From Fuscovulum blasticum DSM 2131 (GTDB lineage: Bacteria > Pseudomonadota > Alphaproteobacteria > Rhodobacterales > Rhodobacteraceae), in assembly GCF_003034965.1 (NCBI RefSeq), contig NZ_PZKE01000001.1:186001-250000 (forward strand): 64,000 nt of DNA, in the 5' to 3' direction. The notes below the pieces were generated by a model. That model ran no database searches, had not been told where the DNA came from, and was given only the letters and a program-made list of their open reading frames with translations. The first letter of the stretch is position 1. Every line of letters begins with the position of its first letter. The position numbers and the translations under genes were made by a program. Below are positions 35,385 to 44,192 of the stretch, piece by piece.

Positions 35385-36838
35385 AGCTCCAGCAGGGTGT
35401 TGATCATGTCATTCACGGTTTGCAGCACCTTGGCATTAGCGGCGTAGGTCTTCTCGATCACCAGAAGCGCCTGCATCTCTTCATCGGTATCAACGCCACC
35501 CGCCCGCTCCATCTCATCCAGGGCGGCGTAGCGGGCGGCGGTATAGGCGGTTTCGCTGTCGGCCGAGAGCCGGTCGGTTGAGGTCAGCGACAGGAGATCG
35601 GACGCAAGCCCGGCCAGGCTGCGGCTGGCCGCGGGCAGGGCGGCCGAGGCTGTGGGCCGTGCCGCGCCAAGGACATTCGACAGCGCAAGCAGCAGGCCCG
35701 CGTTGCCGGAGGGGCCGGTCGCGGTGGCCCCCAGCCCGTCGCGCAGCCGTGTGACAAGGCCACCCTGGGCGGGATCAACCCGCGCGTTGACCGACAGGCG
35801 GGATGAAAGACCCGCTTCGTTGGTGGCAGAAAAGGCGCCCCCGGAATCGGTAAACAGGCCGGGGGTCCCGGGTGTCAGCGTTGGGTCCAGACCGGCGGCG
35901 GAAAATCTTTCCACCAGATCGCGCGCCAGCGCATCCAGCCGGGCCTGACCTTCCGTCGCCAGATCGTCGCGCACCGCGAACAGCGCAGACAGTTCGCCGC
36001 CGCTGATCAGGCTGGCCTCGCCCGCCGTTGCCATCGGCCGGCCGTTCAGTGTCAGCCCGGACAGCCCGCCAGAGGCCTGGGTCATTTCAGGGACAACGGT
36101 GTGAACCGCGGTAAAGCCGAACTGGCCAGCGGTTCCGTCCAGCAGGACCGCGCCGCCGGTGGTGATCAGCGCCACGTGATTATGGTCCCGCGCGATTTCC
36201 CGCACGGGAACCAGGCCGGAAATTTCGTCGATGATCTGCTGACGCTGGTCCAGCAGCGCCGAGACATCGCGCCCGGCGCCGGTGAAGCTGCGGATCTGCG
36301 TGTTCAGATCCTGCACCTGTTGCAAGGCGGTGTTCAGCGTGCCGACCGCGCCTGCAATCTGGCTGTCAGCCTTGGCGCGTTCGGCCTGAATGGCGTCGCT
36401 GGCCTGGTTCAGACCCAGCGCCAGATCGCTGGCGGCGCTGACGGCGGCGGCCAGACGCGCCTCGGACTCGGGGCGGCTGGCGGCTTCCAGCAGGGCCTTG
36501 TCCAGCGCGCCGATGCGGGCGGTCAGCGACCCGGTGGTTTCCGGGGTTCCGATGATCTCTTCCAGCCGCTTGAGAAAGCTGCTGCGGGTTTCCCGGTCAT
36601 CCGCGGCCGACTGGGCGACACGGCGGTCATTGATCAGGAACTGGTCGATGTCGCGCCGGATGCCGGTGACCCGCACGCCCTGGCCGGTGCCGCCCACGGA
36701 CAGGGCCGCCAGGGCCACGGACCGCTTGCCATAGCCCGGCGTCGTGGCATTGGCGACGTTCGAGGAAATCGCCTCGGCCTGGCGGGAGGTGGCCTGAATT
36801 CCGGTCAGGGCGCTGGCAAGGGCCGAGGTCACGCTCAT
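35381..36838 (-). CDS. flgK: Flagellar hook-associated protein FlgK
   Basis: 485-aa hook cap/junction protein. The N-terminal rod motif is SALTGIQATSRQAEAISSNVANATTPGYGKRSV. The central region has the FlgK_D2-type segments, and the C-terminus (QALLVIEKTYAANAKVLQTVNDMINTLLEL) matches flagellar axial proteins. It is exported by the flagellar type III system. It lies 9 nt after flgE. Confidence 0.93.
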   Translation of the reverse strand: MSVTSALASALTGIQATSRQAEAISSNVANATTPGYGKRSVALAALSVGGTGQGVRVTGIRRDIDQFLINDRRVAQSAADDRETRSSFLKRLEEIIGTPETTGSLTARIGALDKALLEAASRPESEARLAAAVSAASDLALGLNQASDAIQAERAKADSQIAGAVGTLNTALQQVQDLNTQIRSFTGAGRDVSALLDQRQQIIDEISGLVPVREIARDHNHVALITTGGAVLLDGTAGQFGFTAVHTVVPEMTQASGGLSGLTLNGRPMATAGEASLISGGELSALFAVRDDLATEGQARLDALARDLVERFSAAGLDPTLTPGTPGLFTDSGGAFSATNEAGLSSRLSVNARVDPAQGGLVTRLRDGLGATATGPSGNAGLLLALSNVLGAARPTASAALPAASRSLAGLASDLLSLTSTDRLSADSETAYTAARYAALDEMERAGGVDTDEEMQALLVIEKTYAANAKVLQTVNDMINTLLEL

Positions 36839-36847
36839 CCTTTACCC

Positions 36848-38164
36848 CTAGCGTTTGATGTTGGTGGTTTCCTGAAGCATTTCGTCCACCGTCTGAATCA
36901 CCTTGGCGTTGGAGGAATAGGCGCGTTGCGTCTGGATCAGCGAGGTCAGCTCTGCCGCGACATCGGTGGTGGAGCCTTCGCGCGCATAGCCTTCGACCGA
37001 GCCGGTGGGCCCATCCCCCGCATCCCACAGGAAGAACGAGCCAGACTTCGGCGAGACCTGATAGGTCTGGTTGTTCAGCGACAGCAGGCCGTTCGGGTTG
37101 GGCACGTCAACCAGCGGAATCTGGTAAAGGCGGCGGGTAAAACCGGTGTCATAGGTGGCGGTGATATAGCCGTTCTCGTCCACCTCGACCGTGGTCAGAT
37201 TGCCGACGGGCGATCCGTCCTTGGTGATCCGCACCGGGGCGAACTTGTCGGAAAGCTGGGTCAGGCCGTTCGGATCGCCCAAGCGGCCGATGGCCACGCT
37301 GATCGGGCCGCCGGCAACGGTCAGGTCAATCCGGCCGGTGGCAGCGTTGTAGGTTCCGCCGGGCCAGCCCGCGGTCTGGCTGACGTTTTCCAGCGTTCCG
37401 CCGGAACTGCGACTGTCGTCGAACGTCAGGGTGTAGCGGCCGATTTCGGCCCCGCCGCTGGCGGAATCGGTGATGACCATCGTCCAGGTATTGGACGTTC
37501 CGGTTGCCGGCACGGTGGGCGTGAAGGTGATGTCCAGCGTTTCAGAGGTGCCGAGGTTGCCGAAGTATTCAACCGAAAGGGGCAGGCTGGTGCCGGCGGC
37601 CCCGGCCTCGGTTCCGGTGGCGGGTAGGTTGACGCCCAGTGTCATGGTCGTGGTCGGGTCGCCCGCCGTCTGGTTCGAGTTGATGACAACAGGTTCCAGC
37701 CCGGTGATCGTGTCGCGCGGCATGACGGGGATGGTGCCATCGGGGTTGGCGGGCCAGCCCAGCAGAACCATGCCGGATTCGGTTTTCAGGATACCGTCCG
37801 CATCGGTGCGGAAGGCGCCGGTGCGTGTCATCAGAAGCGGCGTGTCGCCGGTGATGTTGCCAAGGCTGACCTCGGGGATCACCGGCAGCATACCGCGGCC
37901 GGCAACGGCCAGATCCAGCGCGTTCGAGGTGCCGACAAGCGCCCCCCGCTCCTCAATCAGGCGGAGGGTGCTGGCGCGCACGCCCCCGGCGGAATAGACG
38001 CCGGCGCCGCGGGCATTGGTAATGACCATGCTGTCGAATTCGGCCGAAGAGCGTTTGTAGCCATAGGTTCCCGAATTGGCGATGTTGTCGGAAATCGTGG
38101 CAAGCCGGGTCGCGTTTGCGTTCAACCCGGCCACACCCGCCGAGAGCGCGGAAGAAATGGTCAT
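36848..38164 (-). CDS. flgE: Flagellar hook protein FlgE
   Basis: 438-aa hook subunit. The N-terminus TISSALSAGVAGLNANATRLATISDNIANSGTYGYKRS-type sequence carries the flagellar basal-body rod signature. The C-terminus ELTSLIQTQRAYSSNAKVIQTVDEMLQETTNIKR is the axial coiled coil. ATG 38164 has AAAGGTG upstream. It begins a tight flgE-flgK-flgL-flgI set, with motB just upstream across an 88-nt gap that may hold a promoter. Confidence 0.94.
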   Translation of the reverse strand: MTISSALSAGVAGLNANATRLATISDNIANSGTYGYKRSSAEFDSMVITNARGAGVYSAGGVRASTLRLIEERGALVGTSNALDLAVAGRGMLPVIPEVSLGNITGDTPLLMTRTGAFRTDADGILKTESGMVLLGWPANPDGTIPVMPRDTITGLEPVVINSNQTAGDPTTTMTLGVNLPATGTEAGAAGTSLPLSVEYFGNLGTSETLDITFTPTVPATGTSNTWTMVITDSASGGAEIGRYTLTFDDSRSSGGTLENVSQTAGWPGGTYNAATGRIDLTVAGGPISVAIGRLGDPNGLTQLSDKFAPVRITKDGSPVGNLTTVEVDENGYITATYDTGFTRRLYQIPLVDVPNPNGLLSLNNQTYQVSPKSGSFFLWDAGDGPTGSVEGYAREGSTTDVAAELTSLIQTQRAYSSNAKVIQTVDEMLQETTNIKR

Positions 38165-38219
38165 CGTCGCACCTTTCTGCTGCCTGACCTGTGTCGCGGC
38201 CAGACTGCACCGGGCCAGG

Positions 38220-38234
38220 CTAACGAACCGCTAA
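38220..38234. promoter_or_regulatory. Weak CtrA-like motif upstream of flgE
   Basis: CTAA-N7-CTAA (38220-38223 and 38231-38234) resembles the TTAA-N7-TTAA CtrA site with one substitution per half. CtrA controls flagellar genes in many Rhodobacterales. The match is imperfect and binding is speculative. Confidence 0.25.
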
Positions 38235-38252
38235 CATCTCAAATTCAAACGA

Positions 38253-39083
38253 TCAGCGGTCAGCCCGCAGAAGGATGATCTCGATCCGGTTGTTGCGGAT
38301 GGCGGCGGGGTCGGCCACGGCGGGCTTGCGGTCGGCATAGCCGCCGATGCGGGCCAGGCGGGCGGGGTCAAGCGCGGCCGCTTCCAGCAGGCCACGCATC
38401 GCCTGTGCGCGGGCGGCGGACAGTTCCCACACCGGGTTGGTGGCCAGCGTGACGGGATAGGTGCGCACATGGCCGTTCACGGCAATTCTGTTGGTGGTCA
38501 ACCCCATCACCTCGGCCAGAAGGTCGGCCAGTTGCAGGGTCACCGACTGCGGGGTGGCGGTATCTTCGGCGAACAGGGGCGCGCCTTCGACATCGAAGAT
38601 CTCGATCACCAGACCTTCGTCGGTGACGCGGGTGATGACATGCTTCAGCAGCGTTTCCATGGTGCGGCTTTCACCGCCCCGGTCAAACAGCGCCTCTTGC
38701 ACCGCCTTAAGCTGTTCAGCCTCCTTCTCTTGCGACAGGGTATCGTCTGCCGAGCCGGTGGAACTGCCGTTGTCGTTCGAGGTGCCGCCAGCGCCGTTGC
38801 GAACCTTGGTATCCTCGGAAAACAATGTGTCGCCGCCCAGGGTGCCGTCGCCCCCGCCCGAGACGCGGTTCACCGGGATGGTGGGATTGAAATAGTCCGA
38901 CAGCCCCTTGCGCTGTTTTTCGGTGGTGGCGTTCAGCAGCCACATCAGCAGGAAGAAGGCCATCATCGCCGTCACGAAATCGGCATAGGCCACCTTCCAG
39001 GCGCCGCCGTGGTGGCCGCCGCCGCGGATGACCTTCTTTCGCCTGATGATGACGGGCGCGGTATTCTTTGCCGGCTCTGCCAT
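38253..39083 (-). CDS. motB: Flagellar motor stator protein MotB
   Basis: 276-aa inner-membrane stator subunit. A single N-terminal membrane helix (KVAYADFVTAMMAFFLLMWL, about 30-49) carries the proton-binding Asp35. A Gly/Ser-rich periplasmic linker and a C-terminal OmpA-like peptidoglycan-binding domain follow (NRIAVNGHVRTYP, ELSAARAQAMRGLLE, NNRIEIILL). MotA is not in the window. It is probably the first gene of the flagellar run. Confidence 0.93.
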   Translation of the reverse strand: MAEPAKNTAPVIIRRKKVIRGGGHHGGAWKVAYADFVTAMMAFFLLMWLLNATTEKQRKGLSDYFNPTIPVNRVSGGGDGTLGGDTLFSEDTKVRNGAGGTSNDNGSSTGSADDTLSQEKEAEQLKAVQEALFDRGGESRTMETLLKHVITRVTDEGLVIEIFDVEGAPLFAEDTATPQSVTLQLADLLAEVMGLTTNRIAVNGHVRTYPVTLATNPVWELSAARAQAMRGLLEAAALDPARLARIGGYADRKPAVADPAAIRNNRIEIILLRADR

Positions 39084-39205
39084 CCCTGCACCCCCGTTTC
39101 ACAGCCGGGGGAAACCATCGCATCGGTTGGTCAAAAAGGGCTTAACCGGCGGCCTTTTAGTGATATGCCGCAAGGGCGCCATGTTCGGGCAGCGGGTATT
39201 GCGCC

Positions 39206-39901
39206 TTAACTGCGCTTGAGCCAGATCGCCGCGTCGCCCAGCTTGGCGACAAAGGCCAGATGCGCGGCCTCTTCCTCGGCGGTCAGGCGGGGGTGCAGCG
39301 GTTCGGGCCGGGGGCGGGGGCGCCAGGTTTCGGTTTCGACCGTGCCGCTGCGATTGGCCCCGGACACGGGGGCCAGCACCAGATCGGGCTGACGGCCACC
39401 CACAAGTTCCAGATACACCTCGGCCAGGATTTCGCTGTCAAGCAGCGCCCCGTGCTTTTCACGGGCGGAATTGTCCACGCCGAACCGGCGGCAAAGCGAA
39501 TCGAGCGAGGCGGGCGATCCCGGGAACCGCTGGCGGGCAATCATCAGCGTGTCGATGGCGCGGTTCATCGGCAGGGTCGGCAGGCCGATGCGCGACAGTT
39601 CGAAGTTCAGGAACTTCATGTCGAAGGCGGCGTTGTGGATGACCAGCTTCGCATCGCCGACAAATTCCAGAAAGGCGGCGCCGATCTGCTGGAAGACCGG
39701 CTTGTCGCGCAGGAAATCATCACCCAGGCCGTGCACCTCGAACGCTTCTTTCGGCATCAGGCGTTCGGGGTTGATATACTGATGATAGGTCCGCCCCGTG
39801 GGCAGGTGATTCATCAGCTCAACCGCACCGATTTCCACGATGCGATGGCCTTCGCTGGGTTCAAACCCGGTGGTTTCGGTATCGAGAACGATTTCACGCA
39901 T
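39206..39901 (-). CDS. dnaQ: DNA polymerase III epsilon subunit (3'-5' proofreading exonuclease)
   Basis: 231 aa. DEDDh exonuclease motifs: ExoI LDTETTG (Asp7, Glu9), Exo[15 protein letters not shown] and Exo[23 protein letters not shown] 39901 overlaps the end of coaE by 8 nt. The maf-aroE-coaE-dnaQ order next to the chromosomal origin is widely conserved in alphaproteobacteria. Confidence 0.95.
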   Translation of the reverse strand: MREIVLDTETTGFEPSEGHRIVEIGAVELMNHLPTGRTYHQYINPERLMPKEAFEVHGLGDDFLRDKPVFQQIGAAFLEFVGDAKLVIHNAAFDMKFLNFELSRIGLPTLPMNRAIDTLMIARQRFPGSPASLDSLCRRFGVDNSAREKHGALLDSEILAEVYLELVGGRQPDLVLAPVSGANRSGTVETETWRPRPRPEPLHPRLTAEEEAAHLAFVAKLGDAAIWLKRS

Positions 39902-40499
39902 GTGAAGCGGCGATCCTGCGGCGAATGTCGGAAACCACATCCTTGACCGCCGCGCGGGCGGTGTCGAGGGTGGTTGTCCTGATGACGTAATCGGCGCGGG
40001 CCCGTTTCTGGGCATCGGGCATCTGCCGCGCCAGGATTGCGGCCAGATCGGTTTCCGTCATGGTGCCGCGCGCCAGAACCCGTGCGCGCTGCACATCGGG
40101 CGGGGCGGTGACCACGACAACGGCATCACACAGGGTTTCGGCGCCGGTCTCGAACAGAAGGGGCAGGTCAAGCAGCACGATGTCGGCCTGCGCGCTGTCC
40201 AGAAAGGCGGCGCGGTCCGCGGCCACCAGCGGATGCACCAGCGCGTTGATCCGGTCCAGCGCGGTGGGATCGGCGGCGATGATGGCGCGCAGCGCCGGGC
40301 GCGAAACGGCGCCGGTCTCATCAACCGCCTGCGGAAAGATCGCGCCAATGGTCTGCGCCGCCAGACCCCCGGCCGCATAGAGCCGGTGGACGGTGGCATC
40401 GGCATCCCAGACCGGGATGCCCAGTTCGGCAAACATGGCGGCCGTGGTGGATTTGCCCATCCCGATCGAGCCGGTCAGGCCCAGGCGGAACGGCGTCAT
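39894..40499 (-). CDS. coaE: Dephospho-CoA kinase
   Basis: 201-aa kinase for the last step of coenzyme A synthesis. P-loop GSIGMGKST (9-17), [21 protein letters not shown] with the substrate-binding Asp, and the CoA domain [27 protein letters not shown] 40499 overlaps the aroE stop by 4 nt; an in-frame extension to 40799 is only antisense/frame-shadow sequence of aroE. Confidence 0.94.
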   Translation of the reverse strand: MTPFRLGLTGSIGMGKSTTAAMFAELGIPVWDADATVHRLYAAGGLAAQTIGAIFPQAVDETGAVSRPALRAIIAADPTALDRINALVHPLVAADRAAFLDSAQADIVLLDLPLLFETGAETLCDAVVVVTAPPDVQRARVLARGTMTETDLAAILARQMPDAQKRARADYVIRTTTLDTARAAVKDVVSDIRRRIAASHA

Positions 40500-41335
40500 G
40501 CCGAAAGAACGGCCTGGCGGGTGGCTTCGTCCACCTCGGGGCGCTGGCCGAACCAGCGTTCGAACCCGGGGGCGGCCTGATGCAGCAACATCCCAAGGCC
40601 ATCGACCACCGGATTTCCTCGCTCCTCGGCCTCGATCAGGAACTGGGTCTTGAGGGGGGTATAGACCAGATCGGTGACCAGCGCGCCAAAGGGCAGCGCG
40701 TTCAGCGACACCTTGAAATCGGGCTTGCCCGTCATGCCCAGCGAGGTGGTGTTCACCACGGTGGCGCAATCTTCCAGCATCGGGCCGGCCTGCACCCATT
40801 CATGCACGGTGACGCGGGCGCCGAAGTCGGAGCGTATCACCTCGGCCCGGGGTCTGGTGCGGTTGGCGATGCGGATTTCTGGCACCCCCACCTCGATCAG
40901 CGCGGCCACCACGGCGCGCGAGGCGCCCCCGGCACCCAGAACAGCGGCCGGCCCGGCGGCGGGGTTCCAGTGCGGCGCATTCTGGCGAAGGTTTGCGATG
41001 AAACCCGATCCATCGGTGTTGTCGGCGTGGATCTTGCCATCCTTGCGGAAGATTACCGTGTTCGCCGCCCCGATCAGCGCCGCGCGGTCAGTGATGATGT
41101 CGGCAATCTGAAGCAGGGCTTCCTTGTGCGGCAGCGTGACGTTGACGCCGACAAAGCCCATTTTCGGCAGCGTGCGCAGGACGGTTTCCAGATCGCCGGG
41201 CGCCACATCCATGGGGATGTAGAACCCCTTGAGACCATAGCGACGCAGCCAGTAGCCGTGCAGCGCGGGGCTGCGGCTGTGAGCGACCGGATGTCCAAGA
41301 ACACCGGCAAGGGGGATACGGGGTAATTCGGTCAT
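40496..41335 (-). CDS. aroE: Shikimate dehydrogenase (NADP+)
   Basis: 279 aa; reduces 3-dehydroshikimate in aromatic amino-acid synthesis. Shikimate-binding [10 protein letters not shown], catalytic Lys in VNVTLPHKE, Asp in [12 protein letters not shown] loop GAGGASRAV, and [10 protein letters not shown]. The stop overlaps coaE and the start overlaps maf by 4 nt. Confidence 0.95.
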   Translation of the reverse strand: MTELPRIPLAGVLGHPVAHSRSPALHGYWLRRYGLKGFYIPMDVAPGDLETVLRTLPKMGFVGVNVTLPHKEALLQIADIITDRAALIGAANTVIFRKDGKIHADNTDGSGFIANLRQNAPHWNPAAGPAAVLGAGGASRAVVAALIEVGVPEIRIANRTRPRAEVIRSDFGARVTVHEWVQAGPMLEDCATVVNTTSLGMTGKPDFKVSLNALPFGALVTDLVYTPLKTQFLIEAEERGNPVVDGLGMLLHQAAPGFERWFGQRPEVDEATRQAVLSA

Positions 41336-41922
41336 GCCGGGATGATTCCTCTCTGCCCAAGATAGGACAAGAGCGGGATCAAAGGCAGGCCGAGGATGGT
41401 GAAATGATCGCCCGAGATGTGGGAGAAAAGCCGCACTCCTTCCTCTTCCAGCCGATATCCGCCGACGCTGTGGCGGATCGTGTCCCAGTTGCGGGCCAGA
41501 TAATCATCGCGGTAGGCATCGGAAAAGTCGCGCATGGTCAGGTGCGCATCGGTGATGGTGCGCCAGACCGGGCGGCCCTTTTCATACAGCACCGCCGCCG
41601 ACATCAGCTTGTGGGTGCGGCCGCGCAGATCGGTCAGATGCGCGCGGGCGTCTTCGGGCGTTTCGGGTTTGGCATAGACCGCGCCCTTGTATTCAAGGAT
41701 CTGGTCACAGCCCAGAACCAGCGCCTCGGGGAAGCGCTCGGCCACCTTGAGCGCCTTCATCTCGGCCAGGGCATCGGCCAGATCGCGGGGGTTGGCGTCT
41801 TCTGCCAGCAGGGCAAGGCGGGCCTGTTCCTCATCCACGCGGGCGGGATAGGGGGTGGTGGGCACACCCGCAGCACGCAAAAGCTGGGCGCGGGTTTCCG
41901 AGGCCGACGCGAGAATGAGCAT
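41332..41922 (-). CDS. maf: Maf-family nucleoside triphosphate pyrophosphatase
   Basis: 196 aa. The Maf signature [16 protein letters not shown] starts the protein; LGCDQIL and [14 protein letters not shown] line the active site. The family hydrolyses non-canonical or methylated nucleotides (house-cleaning). It is the first gene of the minus-strand maf-aroE-coaE-dnaQ operon that reads away from the putative oriC. Confidence 0.92.
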   Translation of the reverse strand: MLILASASETRAQLLRAAGVPTTPYPARVDEEQARLALLAEDANPRDLADALAEMKALKVAERFPEALVLGCDQILEYKGAVYAKPETPEDARAHLTDLRGRTHKLMSAAVLYEKGRPVWRTITDAHLTMRDFSDAYRDDYLARNWDTIRHSVGGYRLEEEGVRLFSHISGDHFTILGLPLIPLLSYLGQRGIIPA

Positions 41923-42109
41923 GGGGCGACTCTGGGGATATTCGCGTTACGTTCCATAGGCCGGAAAGCGTGATCCCGGCCCGAGAAGGCGGCAGGATCG
42001 GCAAGCTGTGGATGGCTGTCAAGCGCCGCGGAACTTATCCAGAAGGGGATGCGGTTTCGCGGGGTCTGGGGACAAGACACGCTTCCCCCGGGTCTGTTCT
42101 GTGCAGACA

Positions 42110-42118
42110 TGTGGATAA
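42110..42118 (-). promoter_or_regulatory. Perfect DnaA box
   Basis: TGTGGATAA, the exact complement of the consensus TTATCCACA. It lies 13 nt left of the main AT-rich block in the putative origin, the usual geometry for the box next to the unwinding element. Confidence 0.75.
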
Positions 42119-42190
42119 ACTTCAGCCGCTATTCCATTTATCTATCTGTTTTTATTGTTATTTTATTCCTGAAGCTCGCGAACATGCTTC

Positions 42191-42210
42191 TTGTCCACAG
42201 ATTTTCCACA
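42191..42210 (+). promoter_or_regulatory. Pair of near-consensus DnaA boxes
   Basis: TTGTCCACA (42191-42199) and TTTTCCACA (42202-42210), each one mismatch from consensus and in the same orientation. They are spaced 11 nt start-to-start, one helical turn, on the right side of the AT-rich block. Confidence 0.68.
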
Positions 42211-42338
42211 CCCGGGCCAGGCTTGGGGTAACTGCCGGGGAACCTGCGACAATCCCGTTATCCCCTGCCCCTACATCATCAATTCCTTTCTATATTTCTT
42301 CTTGTTAAAGGATGTCCGGGCGACAGGGAGCCGGACCG

Positions 42339-42788
42339 ATGGGCGATTTTCTCTGGGAATGGTATGGATGGATCAAGTCCATGCATGTGATCTCGGTCAT
42401 CGCGTGGATGGCGGGGTTGTTCTACCTGCCGCGCCTGTTCGTCTATCATGTCGAGGTGGTGGGGTCGGGCAACCCGACCGATGACCTGTTTCAGGTGATG
42501 GAACGCCGGCTGCTGAAGGCGATCATGACGCCGGCTGCGGTTTCGACCTGGGTCTTCGGCCTGTGTCTGGTGTTCACGCCGGGCATTGTGGACTGGAGCC
42601 TGTGGTGGCCGTGGTTCAAGGCAACGGCGGTGATCACGATGACCTGGTTCCATATCTGGCTTATGCTGCGCCGCCGTGATTTCGCGGCAGGGCAGAACCG
42701 GCTGACCGGACGCGCCTATCGGGCCATGAACGAACTGCCCACGGTGCTGATGTTCTTCATCGTCTTCTCGGTGATCGTCAAATTCTGA
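42339..42788 (+). CDS. hemJ: Protoporphyrinogen IX oxidase HemJ
   Basis: 149-aa membrane protein with four helices. It has the conserved HemJ motifs KSMHVISVIAWMAGLFYLPRLFVYHVE and KATAVITMTWFHIWL, plus NELPTVLMFFIVFSVIVKF at the C-terminus. It oxidises protoporphyrinogen to protoporphyrin in heme synthesis and replaces HemG/HemY in most alphaproteobacteria. ATG 42339 has GGGAG upstream; ATG 42312 is the alternative, but its AAAGG is too close. Confidence 0.92.
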   Translation: MGDFLWEWYGWIKSMHVISVIAWMAGLFYLPRLFVYHVEVVGSGNPTDDLFQVMERRLLKAIMTPAAVSTWVFGLCLVFTPGIVDWSLWWPWFKATAVITMTWFHIWLMLRRRDFAAGQNRLTGRAYRAMNELPTVLMFFIVFSVIVKF

Positions 42789-42792
42789 TCCG

Positions 42793-42821
42793 TTGACTTT
42801 GAGACGGGCGCGGCATATCTG
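42793..42821 (+). promoter_or_regulatory. Probable sigma-70 promoter of rho
   Basis: TTGACT (42793-42798), a 17-nt spacer, then TATCTG (42816-42821). It starts 5 nt after the hemJ stop codon and leaves an approximately 80-nt leader before the rho start. Rho is usually autoregulated through its leader. Confidence 0.6.
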
Positions 42822-42908
42822 CCTGTATGCAAGGCCGTCCGGCCCCTGCGTTTCCCTTTGTATATCCGACGTGCGGCCCCTGATTGTGCGGGCCCGTGGA
42901 GCCTTCTC

Positions 42909-44177
42909 ATGACCGAACGCCTTAATCTTTCCGACCTCAAGGCCAAGACGCCTGCCGATCTGCTGGCCATGGCCGAGGAATGGGAAATCGAGAACGCCCC
43001 TTCGATGCGCAAGGGCGAGATGATGTTCCAGATCCTCAAGGAACATGCCGAGGAAGGCTATGAAATCGGCGGCGATGGCGTGCTTGAGGTGTTGCAGGAC
43101 GGCTTCGGTTTCCTGCGCAGCCCTTCTGCGAACTATCTGCCGGGCCCGGATGACATTTACGTCAGCCCGGAAATCCTGCGCATCTTCTCGCTGCGGACCG
43201 GCGACACCATCGAAGGTGTCATCAAGGCCCCGCAGGAAAATGAACGCTATTTCAGCCTGACCAAGGTCACGAAGATCAACTTCGATGACCCGGAAAAGGC
43301 CAAGCACAAGGTTCTGTTCGACAACCTGACGCCGCTTTACCCCGAAGAGCGGCTGAAGATGGAAATCGAGGATCCGACGATCAAAGACCGCTCGGCCCGG
43401 ATCATTGACCTGGTGGCGCCCATCGGCAAAGGCCAGCGGGCGCTTATCGTGGCCCCGCCGCGCACCGGGAAAACCGTGCTGCTGCAGAACATTGCCCGGT
43501 CAGTGGCGGCAAACCACCCGGAATGTTACCTGATCGTGCTGCTGATCGATGAACGCCCCGAAGAAGTGACCGACATGCAGCGCAGCGTGAAGGGCGAGGT
43601 GATCTCCTCAACCTTCGACGAACCGGCAACCCGGCACGTCGCCGTGGCGGAAATGGTGATCGAAAAGGCCAAGCGCCTGGTCGAACACAAGCGCGACGTC
43701 GTGATCCTGCTCGATTCGATCACCCGCCTGGGCCGCGCCTTCAACACGGTTGTGCCGTCGTCGGGCAAGGTGTTGACCGGCGGTGTGGACGCCAACGCCC
43801 TGCAACGGCCGAAGCGGTTCTTCGGCGCCGCGCGGAACATCGAGGAAGGCGGGTCGCTGACCATCATCGCCACAGCGCTGATCGACACCGGCAGCCGGAT
43901 GGACGAGGTGATCTTCGAAGAATTCAAGGGCACCGGGAACAGCGAAATCGTGCTTGATCGCAAGGTTGCGGACAAGCGCGTCTTCCCGGCGATGGACATC
44001 CTGAAGTCCGGCACCCGGAAGGAAGACCTGCTGGTCGACAAGAACGATCTGCAAAAGACCTATGTCCTGCGCCGCATCCTGAACCCGATGGGCACCACCG
44101 ATGCCATCGAGTTCCTGATTTCCAAGCTGAAGCAGACCAAGACCAACGGCGAATTCTTCGATTCGATGAACAGCTAA
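42909..44177 (+). CDS. rho: Transcription termination factor Rho
   Basis: 422-aa hexameric RNA helicase. It has an N-terminal Rho_N domain ([20 protein letters not shown]), an RNA-binding cold-shock domain ([30 protein letters not shown]-type segment, about 57-86), Walker A APPRTGKT (182-189) and the ATPase core with [13 protein letters not shown] and [19 protein letters not shown] 42909 has GGAG upstream. It heads the rho-mnmE-mnmG-rsmG-parA-parB run. Confidence 0.98.
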   Translation: MTERLNLSDLKAKTPADLLAMAEEWEIENAPSMRKGEMMFQILKEHAEEGYEIGGDGVLEVLQDGFGFLRSPSANYLPGPDDIYVSPEILRIFSLRTGDTIEGVIKAPQENERYFSLTKVTKINFDDPEKAKHKVLFDNLTPLYPEERLKMEIEDPTIKDRSARIIDLVAPIGKGQRALIVAPPRTGKTVLLQNIARSVAANHPECYLIVLLIDERPEEVTDMQRSVKGEVISSTFDEPATRHVAVAEMVIEKAKRLVEHKRDVVILLDSITRLGRAFNTVVPSSGKVLTGGVDANALQRPKRFFGAARNIEEGGSLTIIATALIDTGSRMDEVIFEEFKGTGNSEIVLDRKVADKRVFPAMDILKSGTRKEDLLVDKNDLQKTYVLRRILNPMGTTDAIEFLISKLKQTKTNGEFFDSMNS

Positions 44178-44192
44178 GGCTGATCACCCGCC

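Larger units (their letters stand above)
41923..42338. other. oriC: Putative chromosomal replication origin (oriC)
   Basis: A 416-nt gene-free region between divergent maf and hemJ. It holds a cluster of DnaA-box-like 9-mers: TGTGGATAA at 42110-42118 (perfect, minus orientation), TTATCCAGA at 42035-42043, TTGTCCACA at 42191-42199 and TTTTCCACA at 42202-42210 (one mismatch each). Weaker copies are at 42007-42015 and 42258-42266. Two AT-rich blocks (42131-42168, about 80% A+T, and about 42277-42310) stand out sharply from the GC-rich surroundings and are candidate unwinding elements. Genes on the left run leftwards and genes on the right run rightwards, as expected for transcription co-directional with replication. 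The nearby parAB and parS sites fit an origin-proximal position. Confidence 0.78.
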
